Source: Eutreptiella sp. 'Long Island Sound 2002'
Lineage: Eukaryota > Euglenozoa > Euglenophyceae > Eutreptiales > Eutreptiaceae
Direction: 5' to 3'
Assembly: GCA_964036045.1 (NCBI GenBank)
Contig: OZ038381.1
Location: forward strand, 117,573,790 to 117,637,789
DNA: 64,000 nucleotides
The translations under genes and the position numbers were made by a program. A model generated the notes under the pieces. It did not search any database. It saw only the letters and a program-made list of their open reading frames with translations, and was not told the DNA's origin. Of this stretch, positions 11,961 to 21,872 are shown one piece after another. Position 1 is the stretch's first letter; the number at the start of each line of letters is the position of its first letter.

Positions 11961-11994
11961 CTCCACCCGTTCTGTTAAAGAAAGTAGGGTGGAG
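11961..11994 (+). other. Conserved 3' UTR hairpin, element B copy
   Basis: CTCCACCC (11961-11968) pairs fully with GGGTGGAG (11987-11994), and an inner TTCT/AGAA stem closes the loop. The corresponding hairpin of element C (31665-31698) differs by paired substitutions. Confidence 0.65.
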
Positions 11995-13296
11995 CCCCTG
12001 GGTAACCTAAACAAGGGTTTTACCGTGACCACCACACGTGGCCTACCCTTTAATGCGTCATATGCATGTATGGTCATGCACGAGGCTCTCAATCCCCTTT
12101 GTCAATCTCTTTTCTCCTACCAATCTACACCAGAATCACGGACTCTACCAGGGGGTGGCCCCTCCTGGGCTTACTTACCTTACCTACCGCTGGAGGGTGA
12201 AGCAAGGGAAAGGAGAAAGCGAGACACAAGCGACGCAAGCGTTTATGCACTCGTCTGTATGTTCTAATCACCCGATTCCACCTCTAATCATCTGCAATCC
12301 TTCTAATCTAGCCCTCTATCGTTTGTTAGCGCTACTACAAGGCTCGTTCACGGAGCTACGAGGCAAGCAATGTGCATGCTGCATACGAGACGAGGACAAA
12401 CCTGCATGTTTATACCTGTTTTATTGTAGTCATTTTGAATTCTTGAATTCTTGAATTTTGAGTTTGCCTTTGAGCATCGGTGGAATACCTAAGTTTACTT
12501 ATTTATCTGTGTCTCGTCATTTACATCATCATACGTGACAAACGTTTAAAATCTTATTATTTCTTGTTTTTCCGGTGCTTTGTTAGGACTCGCTCCGGCG
12601 TGCCGCCTTTTTCAATGTGGAAATTGCTGGATTTAAAAATTCAGGAGATGACCACAATTTTATAAAAATGCCATCTGATGTAAAATTGGATTCTGGTCAG
12701 CTGTGTGCCTTTAGAAAAATTCTAGGCTGTTATTTGATGGATTTAGGTGTTGCACTTCGCGTTTTGCGTGGATTCGTCCCCCATCCTCTCATTTTCTGTT
12801 GTACAGATATCCTCGAGAAGTGTCGCTGAGTAGGCCGCTGTTCGGGCCCAAAAGCAGCATCAGGAGACTGAACCAGAACCCAAGACCCCACCAAGGGGCG
12901 ATTTCATTTTTTGTTCGTCGCCCCCTCACCCTAAGACCAGGACAGGTGCCGCCAGCAGGTTCCAAGAGACTCAGAGCGAACGCCCCGTGAGAGTCTAGCG
13001 TTGGGTTGTGTCGCACTGCAGCTTGGAGGGAGGGATGCATATGCATATCGTCTTTGCATACCCAAACCTAACCCCACCAAGTCTCAGAGGCCGCTGCAGC
13101 GCCAAGAGCGCTGAGTTTTCTCTGGGTAATTGTCACGAAAAATGCAGCAAAAGGCGCTGGCCATGGTAAAGCGCTCTTTTCCAGTGCAAGGGAAACTATA
13201 GGTATTTTAAAGTAGATGTGGAAACCAAGGAAAGGCCAAGGAAATTTCTTTTCTTCTTGAAATGCGACAGTGGTGGCCACCACAGCACAAGGGGGG

Positions 13297-14100
13297 AGTA
13301 AGAAAAAGCGCTTTTCCATTCCTTTAGAGTAGACTTTAGTTGTATTAGATATGCTGTTAGTTATCCCGCATTTTTATCTTAGTATTTGCCTGACCAAAAA
13401 GGGTGATAACACATTTTGACCTATAGAACCAAACACTAAACCAGGATGTTGTGTGGACCCCTTAATCCCAGAGCAATGTGAACTTAAACATCATTTCCTG
13501 ACTGACTGAGGCACTGACCTATTGAGGTAGTGCCTATATATTTATCTATGTTTTCTCATGAATGCTTAGCTATCCTAGTGGTCTGCATCCTAGGGGGCTG
13601 TGGTACCTCTTTTTGAGAGGTCCTGGGTTCAATTCCCAGTCAGCTCAACTAAGTAGGAATATCCCATGTGACCTGGCAGGACCTCAGCGCCACAAGCCAT
13701 GCCACCTCAGCACCTATGGGACCCAAAACTAAGAGTGCACATCTCAGGATGGCACTATATGGAGTGTGAGCCCTCCGGGCAGTTCTCCAATCAGTTCTTC
13801 TCAATCATGTAAAATATTTCGATCCAAGTTGCATTTATTGTCTATTGCTGTAGTTTTTTGTTGATATCTTACTTATCTAACTCTTTTCTGACTGCAGCCC
13901 TTCATGCTCTGATCCTTTTTAACTTCTACTTGCTCATCTCTGGCTTGGGGTATCCTGTACTGGTTGTATTTCAACAAAAAAACTTTTTCTCCACCAAAAA
14001 CAAGCAGCAGGAACCCTACACCAGCAGCGAGCAGCAGGGGAGGCACAACAAGAGCTGAAAGACTCATAAAAACGTTCTTGTTTAAGTCCAATAAGTTGGG
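13297..14100 (+). repeat. Possible 3' LTR start of element B, overlapping an inverted-repeat element
   Basis: The junction purine tract plus AGTAAGAAAAA equals the element C 3' LTR start at 32990. Near 13895 a CTGCAGCCCTTC block resembles element C LTR sequence near 23247. The middle does not align with the element C LTR, and a separate inverted-repeat structure occupies 13368-14204. The LTR end could not be fixed. Confidence 0.4.
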
Positions 14101-14204
14101 GGGTCAGGGGTCCACACAACATCTGAAGTGTAGTGCTTGGTTTTATAGGTCGAAATGCTTTGTAAGCCTTTTTTTGGAATGGCCAATACTAAGATAAAAG
14201 TGCA
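13368..14204. mobile_element. Element bounded by ~104-bp imperfect inverted repeats
   Basis: 13368-13470 and 14101-14204 are imperfect reverse complements. Shared blocks include TATCTTAGTATT, ACCTATA-AACCAA and ATGTTGTGTGGACCCC. The interior has no supported gene but holds a tRNA-like segment and one LTR-like block. The structure resembles a foldback or MITE-type element. A target duplication was not clear. Confidence 0.5.
13568..13645 (+). other. tRNA-like sequence (possible SINE head or tRNA pseudogene)
   Basis: A perfect T-arm is present: CTGGG, loop TTCAATT, CCCAG. It is preceded by a CTCT/AGAG hairpin like the long variable arm of Leu or Ser tRNAs, and a TAGTGG A-box-like segment lies near the start. 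The acceptor stem pairs only in part (AGCT with AGCT, then mismatches), so this is probably not a working tRNA gene. Confidence 0.4.
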
Positions 14205-14244
14205 GTATGCCTCTAGGCATCTCTAAGAAAACTAACGCTTACCT

Positions 14245-15945
14245 TTTGGCATGGAAATACACTTTTTCGTACTTCGCTGATTGACTCCATCCTACAAAAG
14301 CAGCAGAAGAAGCGCATCTTCACGCTGTTGGACCTGAAGCACGGGTACCACCAGATGCGGCTGCATGAGGACTCCAGGCCATGCACAGCAATGTCCACTC
14401 CGCTGGGGCCCAGAAGGTCCCTACCAGGACCGGCCCCCGCTGTGCCCCTTCCGCCTGTTACCCCTGCTGATTTACTCCGGATCAGCCATTGCATTCCTCA
14501 AATTCCAGGGTCCAAAACCAAAAATATAGAAAATGTAATCCTCCTTCAACCCTGAACAGCAACCAGATCCCACAAATACAGCAATAACCCAATCCACAAT
14601 ACAATCCACCCTGCGGGCTTCCGTTCAGCACACCGGTCGTCCCACGGTGGCGGGCATGTACAAGAATTGCACCAAAGAGGAAAGCCCTGAAATTGGCATA
14701 TGAACACAAATAAAGCAAAGGTGGCGAAAGAGGTAAACATACACTGACAGTCGCCGATACATTGACAATCAGAACGGAAGGCGGAAAAATTACAGAAACA
14801 TTATGATAAAAAAACCCTGTTGATTCCTGATATTCTGATGTATATATCTCAGCTGGCGGCGCCTCGGTACTGAATATGGCCGCTCATAGCTGGAATGGCC
14901 AAACCTATCACACTATCACATCGGGTTAGGTCGGGTGGATGGGAGAGTATGATATCAGCCAATGGCGGCTTGCCGGCACATAGATACACACCCCAAGTGA
15001 CCCCAAGATGGCCACGGGGGTCGGAACCGGCTTCAATGGAAGGTAGTTCCCATGGGTGCCAAGAATGGGATTGCTGCTCTTCAAGGCATGATGGAGGATC
15101 TCCTACAGCCCGTTTGAGATTTTGCCGACCCGTTTGTTGATGATATCATTGGTGGGTAGGGCACCGAGGACATGACCAACAACCAGCTCATCAAGGCGCA
15201 TGAGAAGGACTTGCGCCGAGTATTGGAGGTCTCGGACAAGCACAGCATGGTGTGCAAGCCCACAAAGGCCTCACTCTTTGTGAGAGAAGTGGAGTTCGCT
15301 GCAAATGTGGTTGGGCACGGGCAACGCCGACCCATGCCCGGGAAATTGGCAGTACTACACCACTGGGAAAAGCCCCAAACCATTAGTGAACTCCGGTCCT
15401 TCGTGGGATTTTGCAATTATTTTTCAGGATATGTACGCATGTATGCGGAGCTCTCGGGGCCTATCCACAGGATGCTACAGGTGGGCAGGTTCGATGTTCG
15501 CAAGGGAAGCAAGAAACAATTGCTATTGACAACCGAAGCTGAAGAAGCGTTCGACAATTGGAAGAAACAACTTTTGGGTGCATTGGGTCTTTTCTTGGTG
15601 GACCCAGACAAGGGATTTGTGCTGCGCACAGACGCCTCGGACTATGCCGTGCGGGCAGTCCTTGAGCAAGTCCGGTGCGATGGAACGCATGTCCCTGTGT
15701 GCTTTTGGAGTCAAGTCCTGGCGGAGGGCCAACGTCGGATGTGGTACGCAGTGGAACGCGAGGGAAAAGGAGACCTATGCCATCGTGTGTGCGCTCCAGA
15801 AATGGTCGGGCCACATCAGACTTCAACCCGTGCTGGTATGTACGGATCATCAATCACTTCAGCGCTGGCACAAGGAGCATGTGGGTACCCCCTCGGGTCC
15901 AGCGACAAGGCGTCCCCAATGGCACAAGACATGTGCGAAATTCAC
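14245..15945 (+). pseudogene. Chromovirus A2: fragment of reverse transcriptase and RNase H
   Basis: The sequence starts within RT (SILQKQQKKRIFT, then LDLKHGYHQMRLHEDSRPC) and is closely related to element A. It is interrupted at about 14413-15034 by unit U in reverse orientation. It then resumes with WKVVPMGAKNGI, a stop, and the active-site block FVDDI followed by another stop. From 15172 it reads cleanly through GFCNYFSGYVR and the RNase H block LRTDASDYAV, then frameshifts near 15760. Similarity ends abruptly at about 15945, before the end of RNase H. No integrase is present. Confidence 0.8.
14413..15034 (-). mobile_element. Repeat unit U, copy 2 (622 bp), inserted in A2 reverse transcriptase
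   Basis: Reverse complement of 3541-3831 joined to 5572-5980, with the same ends (GAAG...CTTC). RT coding sequence is continuous on both sides, so this is a clean insertion, unlike copy 1. Confidence 0.75.
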
Positions 15946-16614
15946 ACCTTCTCAGTGTCTATTTCTTTGCGATTGCAGCGATTTTGTAATGCAGGGACTT
16001 GGGCAAGTCCGCATAAACTGCAACCGCAGATCACAACTACCAGTCCCAGATCAGCGCCAATGCCAGCAGCTGACAGTACCGCAACAAGTCGCCTTTGCGA
16101 TCCAGAGCTTACAGTACACAATATCAACCAGCCCTTGGTCAGACTGGGTCCTGCTTGGAGTTTCCACTCAAGAAGCACAGCTACAACGACTTTTCCAGCA
16201 GCAGGCACGTTTTCCACGGGTGCCTTCAGCAGCTGTCCAACTACCAGACAACAGCTCGCTGCACCGTTCCCTAGACTACTGTTTTAAGTTATCATCGTTA
16301 ATTTCATTTAAACTCAGATGAATCTGTCAATTTAACCCAATTGAACACAATTGAACAGGGACAGAAATGCACGCGCTCAGAGCGCTGCCGCATTCACGCG
16401 CGCACACTCAGTTGTTTGAAAAAGGAACAGAAAAAAGGCGTTACAGAGCAGAAAAACAACGTGCGTGGCTGCAAAATATTCGGGAAAATAATGTAGTACC
16501 ACTAGCACAACTTTACCCACTTCCTTTGAACTGTCTGGGAGTGGTGCGTAAGTCTGTCGCTGAAAGTTGAAAAGTGGTAGTACACACAATATGTTCTATT
16601 CATTATTATAGATC

Positions 16615-17359
16615 ATGGTGACTCGTCAACGGTTGTTTGACCTATGTGGGCTACGGGAGTTGGTATTGGATAGCACTAACACAACCAATCTCTTTGGTGA
16701 AGAGGTCATAAACGTATTGGCTAACTTCTTTTCTCAAACACCACGGCACCGGAACTTGTTGAATGAGGTTCACAACAAAATAGTTAATGGAGACCACCGC
16801 CAAATGTGTGCGCAACAACTCATAAATGGTGTTCCAAGTGTGGTATGCACACCAACGGATGCGGTGCAACTTTTGGTGGACCTACGTGTGCCACGCAATC
16901 GGTATGCAATACTCCAGAACGTTATGACCCAAGTTGGTACCACCTTCTCCGCAAAAGCTAGAATTGATTGGCAAACAAGACTTCCAAGTAGACAACATAT
17001 GGAACAAGCTTGGACCCAACTAGTTGGGGCAGTGGAATTGGATTATCCCAAAATTGATAAAGAAGCCCAAGCCGTTGGAATATCATGGCCCCTACCAAAG
17101 GGTCTTCGAATTCATTGAGCAACACCCCATCTTTTATCAACATTGGGACTCGAGCATGCCGGTGATGCTCATTATCCGCGGTGATGCCTTTCCAATTTCC
17201 GGGACCCAATGGTCTCAAACCTCCCTAACCTTCGAAAATTGGTGGGCATTGGCGCGGAATCTTTCACATACGTTTATAATTGGGGTGGCCTATACCGATG
17301 ATAAACACGCAAGTGTGCTAGCACGCCTTTGGGACGAAAATGTTAAAGTATGTTGTTAA
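16615..17359 (+). pseudogene. Transposase-like protein, N-terminal and central part (frameshifted)
   Basis: The first frame (16615-17118) starts MVTRQRLFDLCG. Near 17080-17100 a one-base shift moves the coherent protein into a second frame, reading PYQRVFEFIEQHPIFYQHWD and ending at 17359. The block MLIIRGDAFPISG followed by FIIGVAYTDDKHAS has the spacing and flavour of the first two acidic residues of a DDE/D nuclease. I do not recognise the family with certainty; a KDZ-like (Kyakuja-Dileera-Zisupton) transposase is a possibility because of the dioxygenase nearby. Confidence 0.45.
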
Positions 17360-17559
17360 AGTTAACGTTAATTTGTCAATTTTGCATGTTGAACGTTAAA
17401 TTGAACGATGAGACGTTGACATAGGAGCTAGTTCTTGTTGCGTAGCAAGCATATGAGGCCGACTCTTGATTTTCGAGATACTCCAAGACATTGTGGATAG
17501 TGGCACCATTACATGGTTTGGGTCCCGCACGAGTGCCAAAGTGTGGTGTGGCGGAATTG

Positions 17560-18550
17560 AACCCTGGCTACGCTGATGGCTAGGAATTAGTGAATTTTGG
17601 GGGCTTGTTTCAATTTATACATATGCCACATGGAGCCGTGAACTACAAAAATTCATGGATGTCCTACGTTGGAGAACACCAAGTCAAGATGCTACCTACC
17701 GCACATTGAGACTTGGTTGTGTCCAAAAAAGGGGTGTATGACGGAGCCTTTACTTGCTTTGGAAGATCGCTGTAGATGGGGGCAATGCATTTTATATTGT
17801 TTAATCGCAAAAGGCCGTTTAATTTGTACTTTCATAGGTGAGCGTATTGAACACCTCTCAACTCCACGTGCCCACGCCATTCAAAACATTTTGAGAGTTT
17901 GTAGAGTCAGATGGCGGCTCGGCACAAAACCCAGGCCCACCGGCGAGGGCACATGGGGATTGATGCTATATGCATTGCCAATCATAGTTGATTGGTTGAA
18001 TTTGAAAGGTGGTCGAAGTGACCATGCCGTTACCAACATGTGTCGGCTTCTTTGCCGCCTATATAGCACATGGCGTAACGACAAGGCCATTTCTTGGTGT
18101 GCTAGTGTTGGTCGCGAATTCTGCAAAGAGAATGCTCCCACGGGTGCTTCGCACTATTTGCTGTTCCTAGAAACCGTGTGCCCCACACTCCTCCCCAAAC
18201 TCGGCAAATTTGGCCTAGGCATCTCTTGCCAAGACACTGCGGAGTCTCTAAACCACCTCATCAAAACTGTTTTTCTTACACTAACAAATCGCGGTGGTTC
18301 CACACAGCGCAATGATACTTTGCCACGGAACACTTGTCCTAACATGCATTCTCAATCTATTGCTTTGCGCCAATGCCTACAATATATATTGTTGTACTTT
18401 TACCTTCCGGTGTTTGAGCGGGGAGAAACTCGGTGGCATCAGTCTGCTAATGAAGAGTGCCTCAAAGAATTAGAGGAGTGGTTTGAAAATAATGAGAGTG
18501 CGTATTGGAAAGACTATGAGTCTGATTCTCAATGTATGAGTGATGGTTAA
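17560..18550 (+). pseudogene. Transposase-like protein, C-terminal part
   Basis: A coherent frame runs from about 17860 to TAA 18548-18550. It includes CRVRWRLGTKPRPTGEG, LPIIVDWLNLKGG and GLGISCQDTAESLNHLIK; the Glu in TAESLNH would suit the third acidic residue of a DDE nuclease. Upstream, 17560-17850 holds coding-like pieces in changing frames (KFMDVLRWRTPSQDATYR), so indels are likely. The C-terminus is acidic (ELEEWFENNES). It follows the preceding segment at a distance that allows an intron or a decayed linker. Confidence 0.45.
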
Positions 18551-18561
18551 TCCTCCCATAC

Positions 18562-19065
18562 GTGTTTGGAAAGGGCCTTATTTACATGGCGGCGCTCGCC
18601 CTTGATGGAGAACAACTACAAGCGTTGGCAACCGTATGCGAGTGCATGAAGGGTCTCATCAATGTGAGCAACCAACCTTCTAGTGGGCCCATCCAAGGAA
18701 CAGAAGCTGAGAGCCCCGTGAAAGGCGTTGAAGAAGCGGCCCGGGTATCATGTTTCACCTACCCCAAGTGTGACACACCTGCCTCACCTACTCCTACCGG
18801 TGGGTCCATTTACTGGTTCAATTTAAATTCAACAGAAATAAACGTTAAATTTAACAGCGGTGTTCAATTTAACACATCGGTGCATATTCCACCCAGGTGG
18901 TTGCGCGTGCCCTCCAAGCAATCGCTGTGCAACAAGGCCAAGGGCCAACCACATCGCCGCCAAAGTCAGAGGCCTCCCAAAATGCTGTGGAATGGAGCCC
19001 ATCCCCCCAAATGTTGCCGATTGAACACTCATGACCACTCGCCACCGCCACCACTATCGGCATGA
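18562..19065 (+). other. Short open frame after the transposase-like gene, function unknown
   Basis: A 167-codon frame starting MFGKGLIYMAALALDGEQ, followed by low-complexity sequence. Its middle contains the AT-rich GTTAAATT-type motif, so at least part may be non-coding. No domain recognised. Confidence 0.2.
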
Positions 19066-19144
19066 ACAGTCGTGAGTGCTCGTGGCATGACACACGTGTG
19101 TTGGAGTTTTTCTTTGGTCACTCCCCCAGTTTTTCATTACGCAG

Positions 19145-20497
19145 ATCAAGGAAGAGACGTTTTGGCAACCAACGTTCGACGATGAAGTAGTGGTACCAGA
19201 ACTCCCTTATCCGGACTTGGCGTTTGATGAAGATGATTCAATTCTCGACGTCAACTCCCTTGAGGACGGGAGCGAAAGCGATGCGTGGTTCCCGGAGGTA
19301 AAGGCAGAAGAAGCTGGACCACCACCACGACCACCACCAGCACGGCAACCACCAGTAGTTCCCTCTCCACCATGCCCTTCCACAACTGTGGTTACCATCG
19401 ATTTCACCTTGACGCAGGCAATGCTACAAGGCTGTTGGCCCCACCCACAAGCTAGTATGGTGACGGAAGCGCACGGTGCGCATTTGACTTTTTTGAGCAT
19501 ATTCCAACGGACATTCCAAAAAATGGTGAACACATTCGGTGCCTTTGGACCGCATTGGGGGCCGCTTGAGGCCAGAGATGCGCAACAGCGACACATATTC
19601 AGTCTCCAAGGTCATAGGCCACCAAATGATGCAGTGTGGGCAGGGATCCTCATGGCGTGGGACCACTACAGGCCGGGACGGTTTACGCATCAAGGTGCCC
19701 TTGGTCCTCGAAGCCCAGCGAGTATGAGCTTCTGCGAACCCTCAAAGGATTTGTACTGTCCAGAGAATACATGGCAGTACCAGGGTAAGATTCCAGGTGT
19801 GGTCCTCACCCGCGGAGGCGACCGCAAGGGCCCACTCCAACAGATTTTGCATGATGAATCAATAAGTGCGCGGGCCCAAAGAGCCGATTTCAGCTCTGCC
19901 GCCACTGCACTGCGCGACCCTGCATGGGTCGCTACCAATTTCCTTGTCAGTCCGAGAGGCATACAACTCTCCATGGAGCACCCAACCAAAGGAGAGAAGC
20001 TCGTGGACATGGGCAATTCGGGCCAATTGCTTACCACACAACCGGATTGGGAACTCGAGCCAATCCATAGTATGGGGCATCACACAACCCCACTCCGCCA
20101 CAAGGTTGCATCCTTTGAGCGAGATGAGAAGCGTCCACTAGGAACGTGTGGTTGGTGGAAGCAATTGGAACAAGTTGCACCCCTCCCAACAAAGACACCA
20201 GCGTTTAGTCAGGTGGAGAGGAGAGTAGTGCGGAAAGCGGTCGGCTCCGACAGGGAATACAATGACCAAGGCCCCAAGCGGAAGAAGCATTTGAAGCCCA
20301 AGAATGCGAAGAAGGCACGCACCACAGAGTCCCCACCCAATAAGACAGAGGAGGGCGCAACTACACCAGGTGTGGCACCTTCCATTGAACCGGATTCACC
20401 CCAATTGAACATAATTTACCTAAATTTGAACAGATATGATGATGCAAATTCGGCGTGTGTGTACATTGCACCCCCCTTCCATGCGTACCATGCGTAG
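19145..20497 (+). CDS. Unknown protein in the DNA-transposon-like region (candidate exon)
   Basis: The frame is open from a plausible 3' splice site (pyrimidine-rich TTTTTCATTACGCAG ending near 19144) and reads IKEETFWQPTFDDEVVVPELP without needing an ATG; the TAG is at 20495-20497. The N-terminal 60 residues are acidic, then comes a Pro-rich stretch (PPPRPPPARQPPVVP). A globular-looking middle follows (FLSIFQRTFQKMVNTFGAFG), and the C-terminus is Lys/Arg-rich (KRKKHLKPKNAKK). No known domain seen. It sits between transposase-like and dioxygenase-like segments on the same strand. Real coding is supported by length and even composition, but not proven. Confidence 0.4.
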   Translation: MKEETFWQPTFDDEVVVPELPYPDLAFDEDDSILDVNSLEDGSESDAWFPEVKAEEAGPPPRPPPARQPPVVPSPPCPSTTVVTIDFTLTQAMLQGCWPHPQASMVTEAHGAHLTFLSIFQRTFQKMVNTFGAFGPHWGPLEARDAQQRHIFSLQGHRPPNDAVWAGILMAWDHYRPGRFTHQGALGPRSPASMSFCEPSKDLYCPENTWQYQGKIPGVVLTRGGDRKGPLQQILHDESISARAQRADFSSAATALRDPAWVATNFLVSPRGIQLSMEHPTKGEKLVDMGNSGQLLTTQPDWELEPIHSMGHHTTPLRHKVASFERDEKRPLGTCGWWKQLEQVAPLPTKTPAFSQVERRVVRKAVGSDREYNDQGPKRKKHLKPKNAKKARTTESPPNKTEEGATTPGVAPSIEPDSPQLNIIYLNLNRYDDANSACVYIAPPFHAYHA

Positions 20498-20599
20498 TGG
20501 CGCGGATGAGCAAAAAGTCGTTTGCTCTCCCTCCCATGGCGACATGTAGAGGGCTTCGGCGCAAAATTTCGAAAGCTCATATTTGGTACTACGCCAGTT

Positions 20600-21084
20600 T
20601 TTCCTCATTATAGGTCTGTCGTCTTGAGTAGTCCAACGATACCACATTCCGATCTTGTTTTGGCCCTTAATACTTTGGCGTTGGTGGCATTTGAGGAATG
20701 CCACCTTGAGTACACGGCTATTGCCGTGGTGTTCGGTTACGGGAATACACCAATGCGGTTGCACACACACATGAACGATCATTCTCCAATCTCCGGCATT
20801 ATTACCGTTGGCGATTATGTTGGGGGAGCGTTGTTTTTGGAGGAGGGGGGAGTGCTTTGGGGGAGGGGGTGCCGGCCATTGGCACAAATGATTGCAGGCA
20901 AGTTCGGGGCTCGTTGCATGATGTATCAAGAGGAGTGAAGTTCGATTCCCATGTACTTCATGGCCCTTGGCCATGGAATGGCACCCGCATTGCCTTGGTG
21001 TACTATAGCCGTGCAGCGGCACAAGAGGCGACTAGTGAGGAGCAACAACACATGCGGCAAATGGGTTTCCCCATTGCAGCCTAA
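20600..21084 (+). pseudogene. TET/JBP-like 2-oxoglutarate/Fe(II) dioxygenase, frameshifted
   Basis: Members of this superfamily oxidise methylated bases or proteins using Fe(II) and 2-oxoglutarate. The first frame reads MRLHTHMNDHSPISGIITVG then DYVGGALFLEE, matching the iron-binding region with its G-D-Y-x-G-G strand; where the metal-binding HxD is expected, the sequence has HTH. In a G-rich run near 20840-20870 the coherent frame changes. The second frame reads GSLHDVSRGVKFDSHVLHG and then GTRIALVYYSRAA, giving the distal iron His and the 2-oxoglutarate Arg. It ends at TAA 21082-21084. An upstream pyrimidine-rich tract ending TATAG near 20612 could be a 3' splice site. TET/JBP versus a related dioxygenase subfamily is inferred from the overall pattern. 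Confidence 0.6.
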
Positions 21085-21347
21085 GGGGATGATGGGTATC
21101 CTCTTCTCAACATCCGTTTGCAACACTTTGGTATGTGTCAATGTGCGTTTGATATTGACACGCCAAAAGTGTGGTGCTTCTTTTTCATTTTGCAATCTGT
21201 ATGATAATGGGCATCCTCATATGATGATGGACATCTTCATCTTGATGCCTATGTGGCGTCATCACATTTCATCACATTGCCATTGCACAAAGCTTGTTAC
21301 ATTGTCGTGCTTGTGTGGTTATTTTGTGTTTCTCTCTTTTTTTCCAG

Positions 21348-21872
21348 AAATTGTTCAAGGTGAAAGCAATACCAAAGAATGAGAAAGCCGTAGTGGATGA
21401 GAGTGCGGAAGGCGCAGAGATGGATGCGATGGTGAATGAACCCCAAGAAGAGAAAGAAATGATTGAAGAGGGAACTAACTGGCCTCAAACAAAGGAGTCT
21501 TTGGTAGGGGAAGGGAATGACGATGGTGAACAAAGGAATGACGATGGTGAACAAGGGGATGACGATGGTGAACGGCCACTACGGCTAGGCGACCCAGAAA
21601 GGGTTTGGGTCCCAATGAGAATGGATAGGACAAATGAATTTGTAGCACATTTTGGTTACGAAGCAAGTAGGCTCAAAGGCACTCCTGAACTATGGCGTAA
21701 AGCACAAAAAGCCGGATGGAGAATGTTGCTAACGCCTCCACAATTCCCGGGTAAAGATGACCTCTCCCTAGTAACGGTGCGGCGGGCCGATTGTAAAAAA
21801 GATGAGTCAGAGGCATTGGCAAGGTGTAGGGACTTTGGGGCTAAGGAGGCAAGGAAGAAGAAAGAGACATAG
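21348..21872 (+). CDS. Unknown acidic protein or C-terminal exon
   Basis: Begins after a strong-looking 3' splice site (CTCTTTTTTTCCAG ending near 21349). It reads KLFKVKAIPKNEK, a long acidic stretch with three tandem 7-residue units (NDDGEQx, DNA 21513-21575), then VWVPMRMDRTNEFVAHFG and a basic C-terminus, EARKKKET, to TAG 21870-21872. No domain recognised. It may be the last exon of the dioxygenase gene or of a transposon accessory gene. Confidence 0.35.
   Translation, partial: KLFKVKAIPKNEKAVVDESAEGAEMDAMVNEPQEEKEMIEEGTNWPQTKESLVGEGNDDGEQRNDDGEQGDDDGERPLRLGDPERVWVPMRMDRTNEFVAHFGYEASRLKGTPELWRKAQKAGWRMLLTPPQFPGKDDLSLVTVRRADCKKDESEALARCRDFGAKEARKKKET
21513..21575 (+). repeat. Three tandem 21-bp units coding a 7-residue acidic repeat
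   Basis: GAATGACGATGGTGAACAAAG-like units in frame, giving NDDGEQx three times. Confidence 0.7.

Larger units (their letters stand above)
5981..13296 (+). mobile_element. Decayed Ty3/gypsy element B (same family as element C), 5' truncated
   Basis: Block by block the proteins and the 3' UTR match element C at 22693-33698. Gag, protease and the first half of the methyltransferase-like domain are missing; homology starts abruptly at unit U. Pol carries many stops, indels and an 898-bp insertion. The 3' UTR ends in a run of six G followed by AGTAAGAAAAA at 13297, the same junction as the 3' LTR start of element C. Confidence 0.85.
11022..13296 (+). other. Long 3' UTR of element B
   Basis: About 2.3 kb without a supported gene. 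It shares blocks in order with 30477-32989 of element C: module M (11570-11660), a 36-38 nt hairpin (11695-11732), the hairpin at 11961-11994 and the GGGTAACCTAA block near 12000. The stretch 12300-13290 shows no clear feature. The region ends in a purine tract, AAGGGGGG, at 13289-13296. Confidence 0.6.

Noticed and set aside
13568-13645. Functional tRNA gene
   Set aside because: The T-arm is perfect but the acceptor stem has mismatches and the anticodon arm is unclear.
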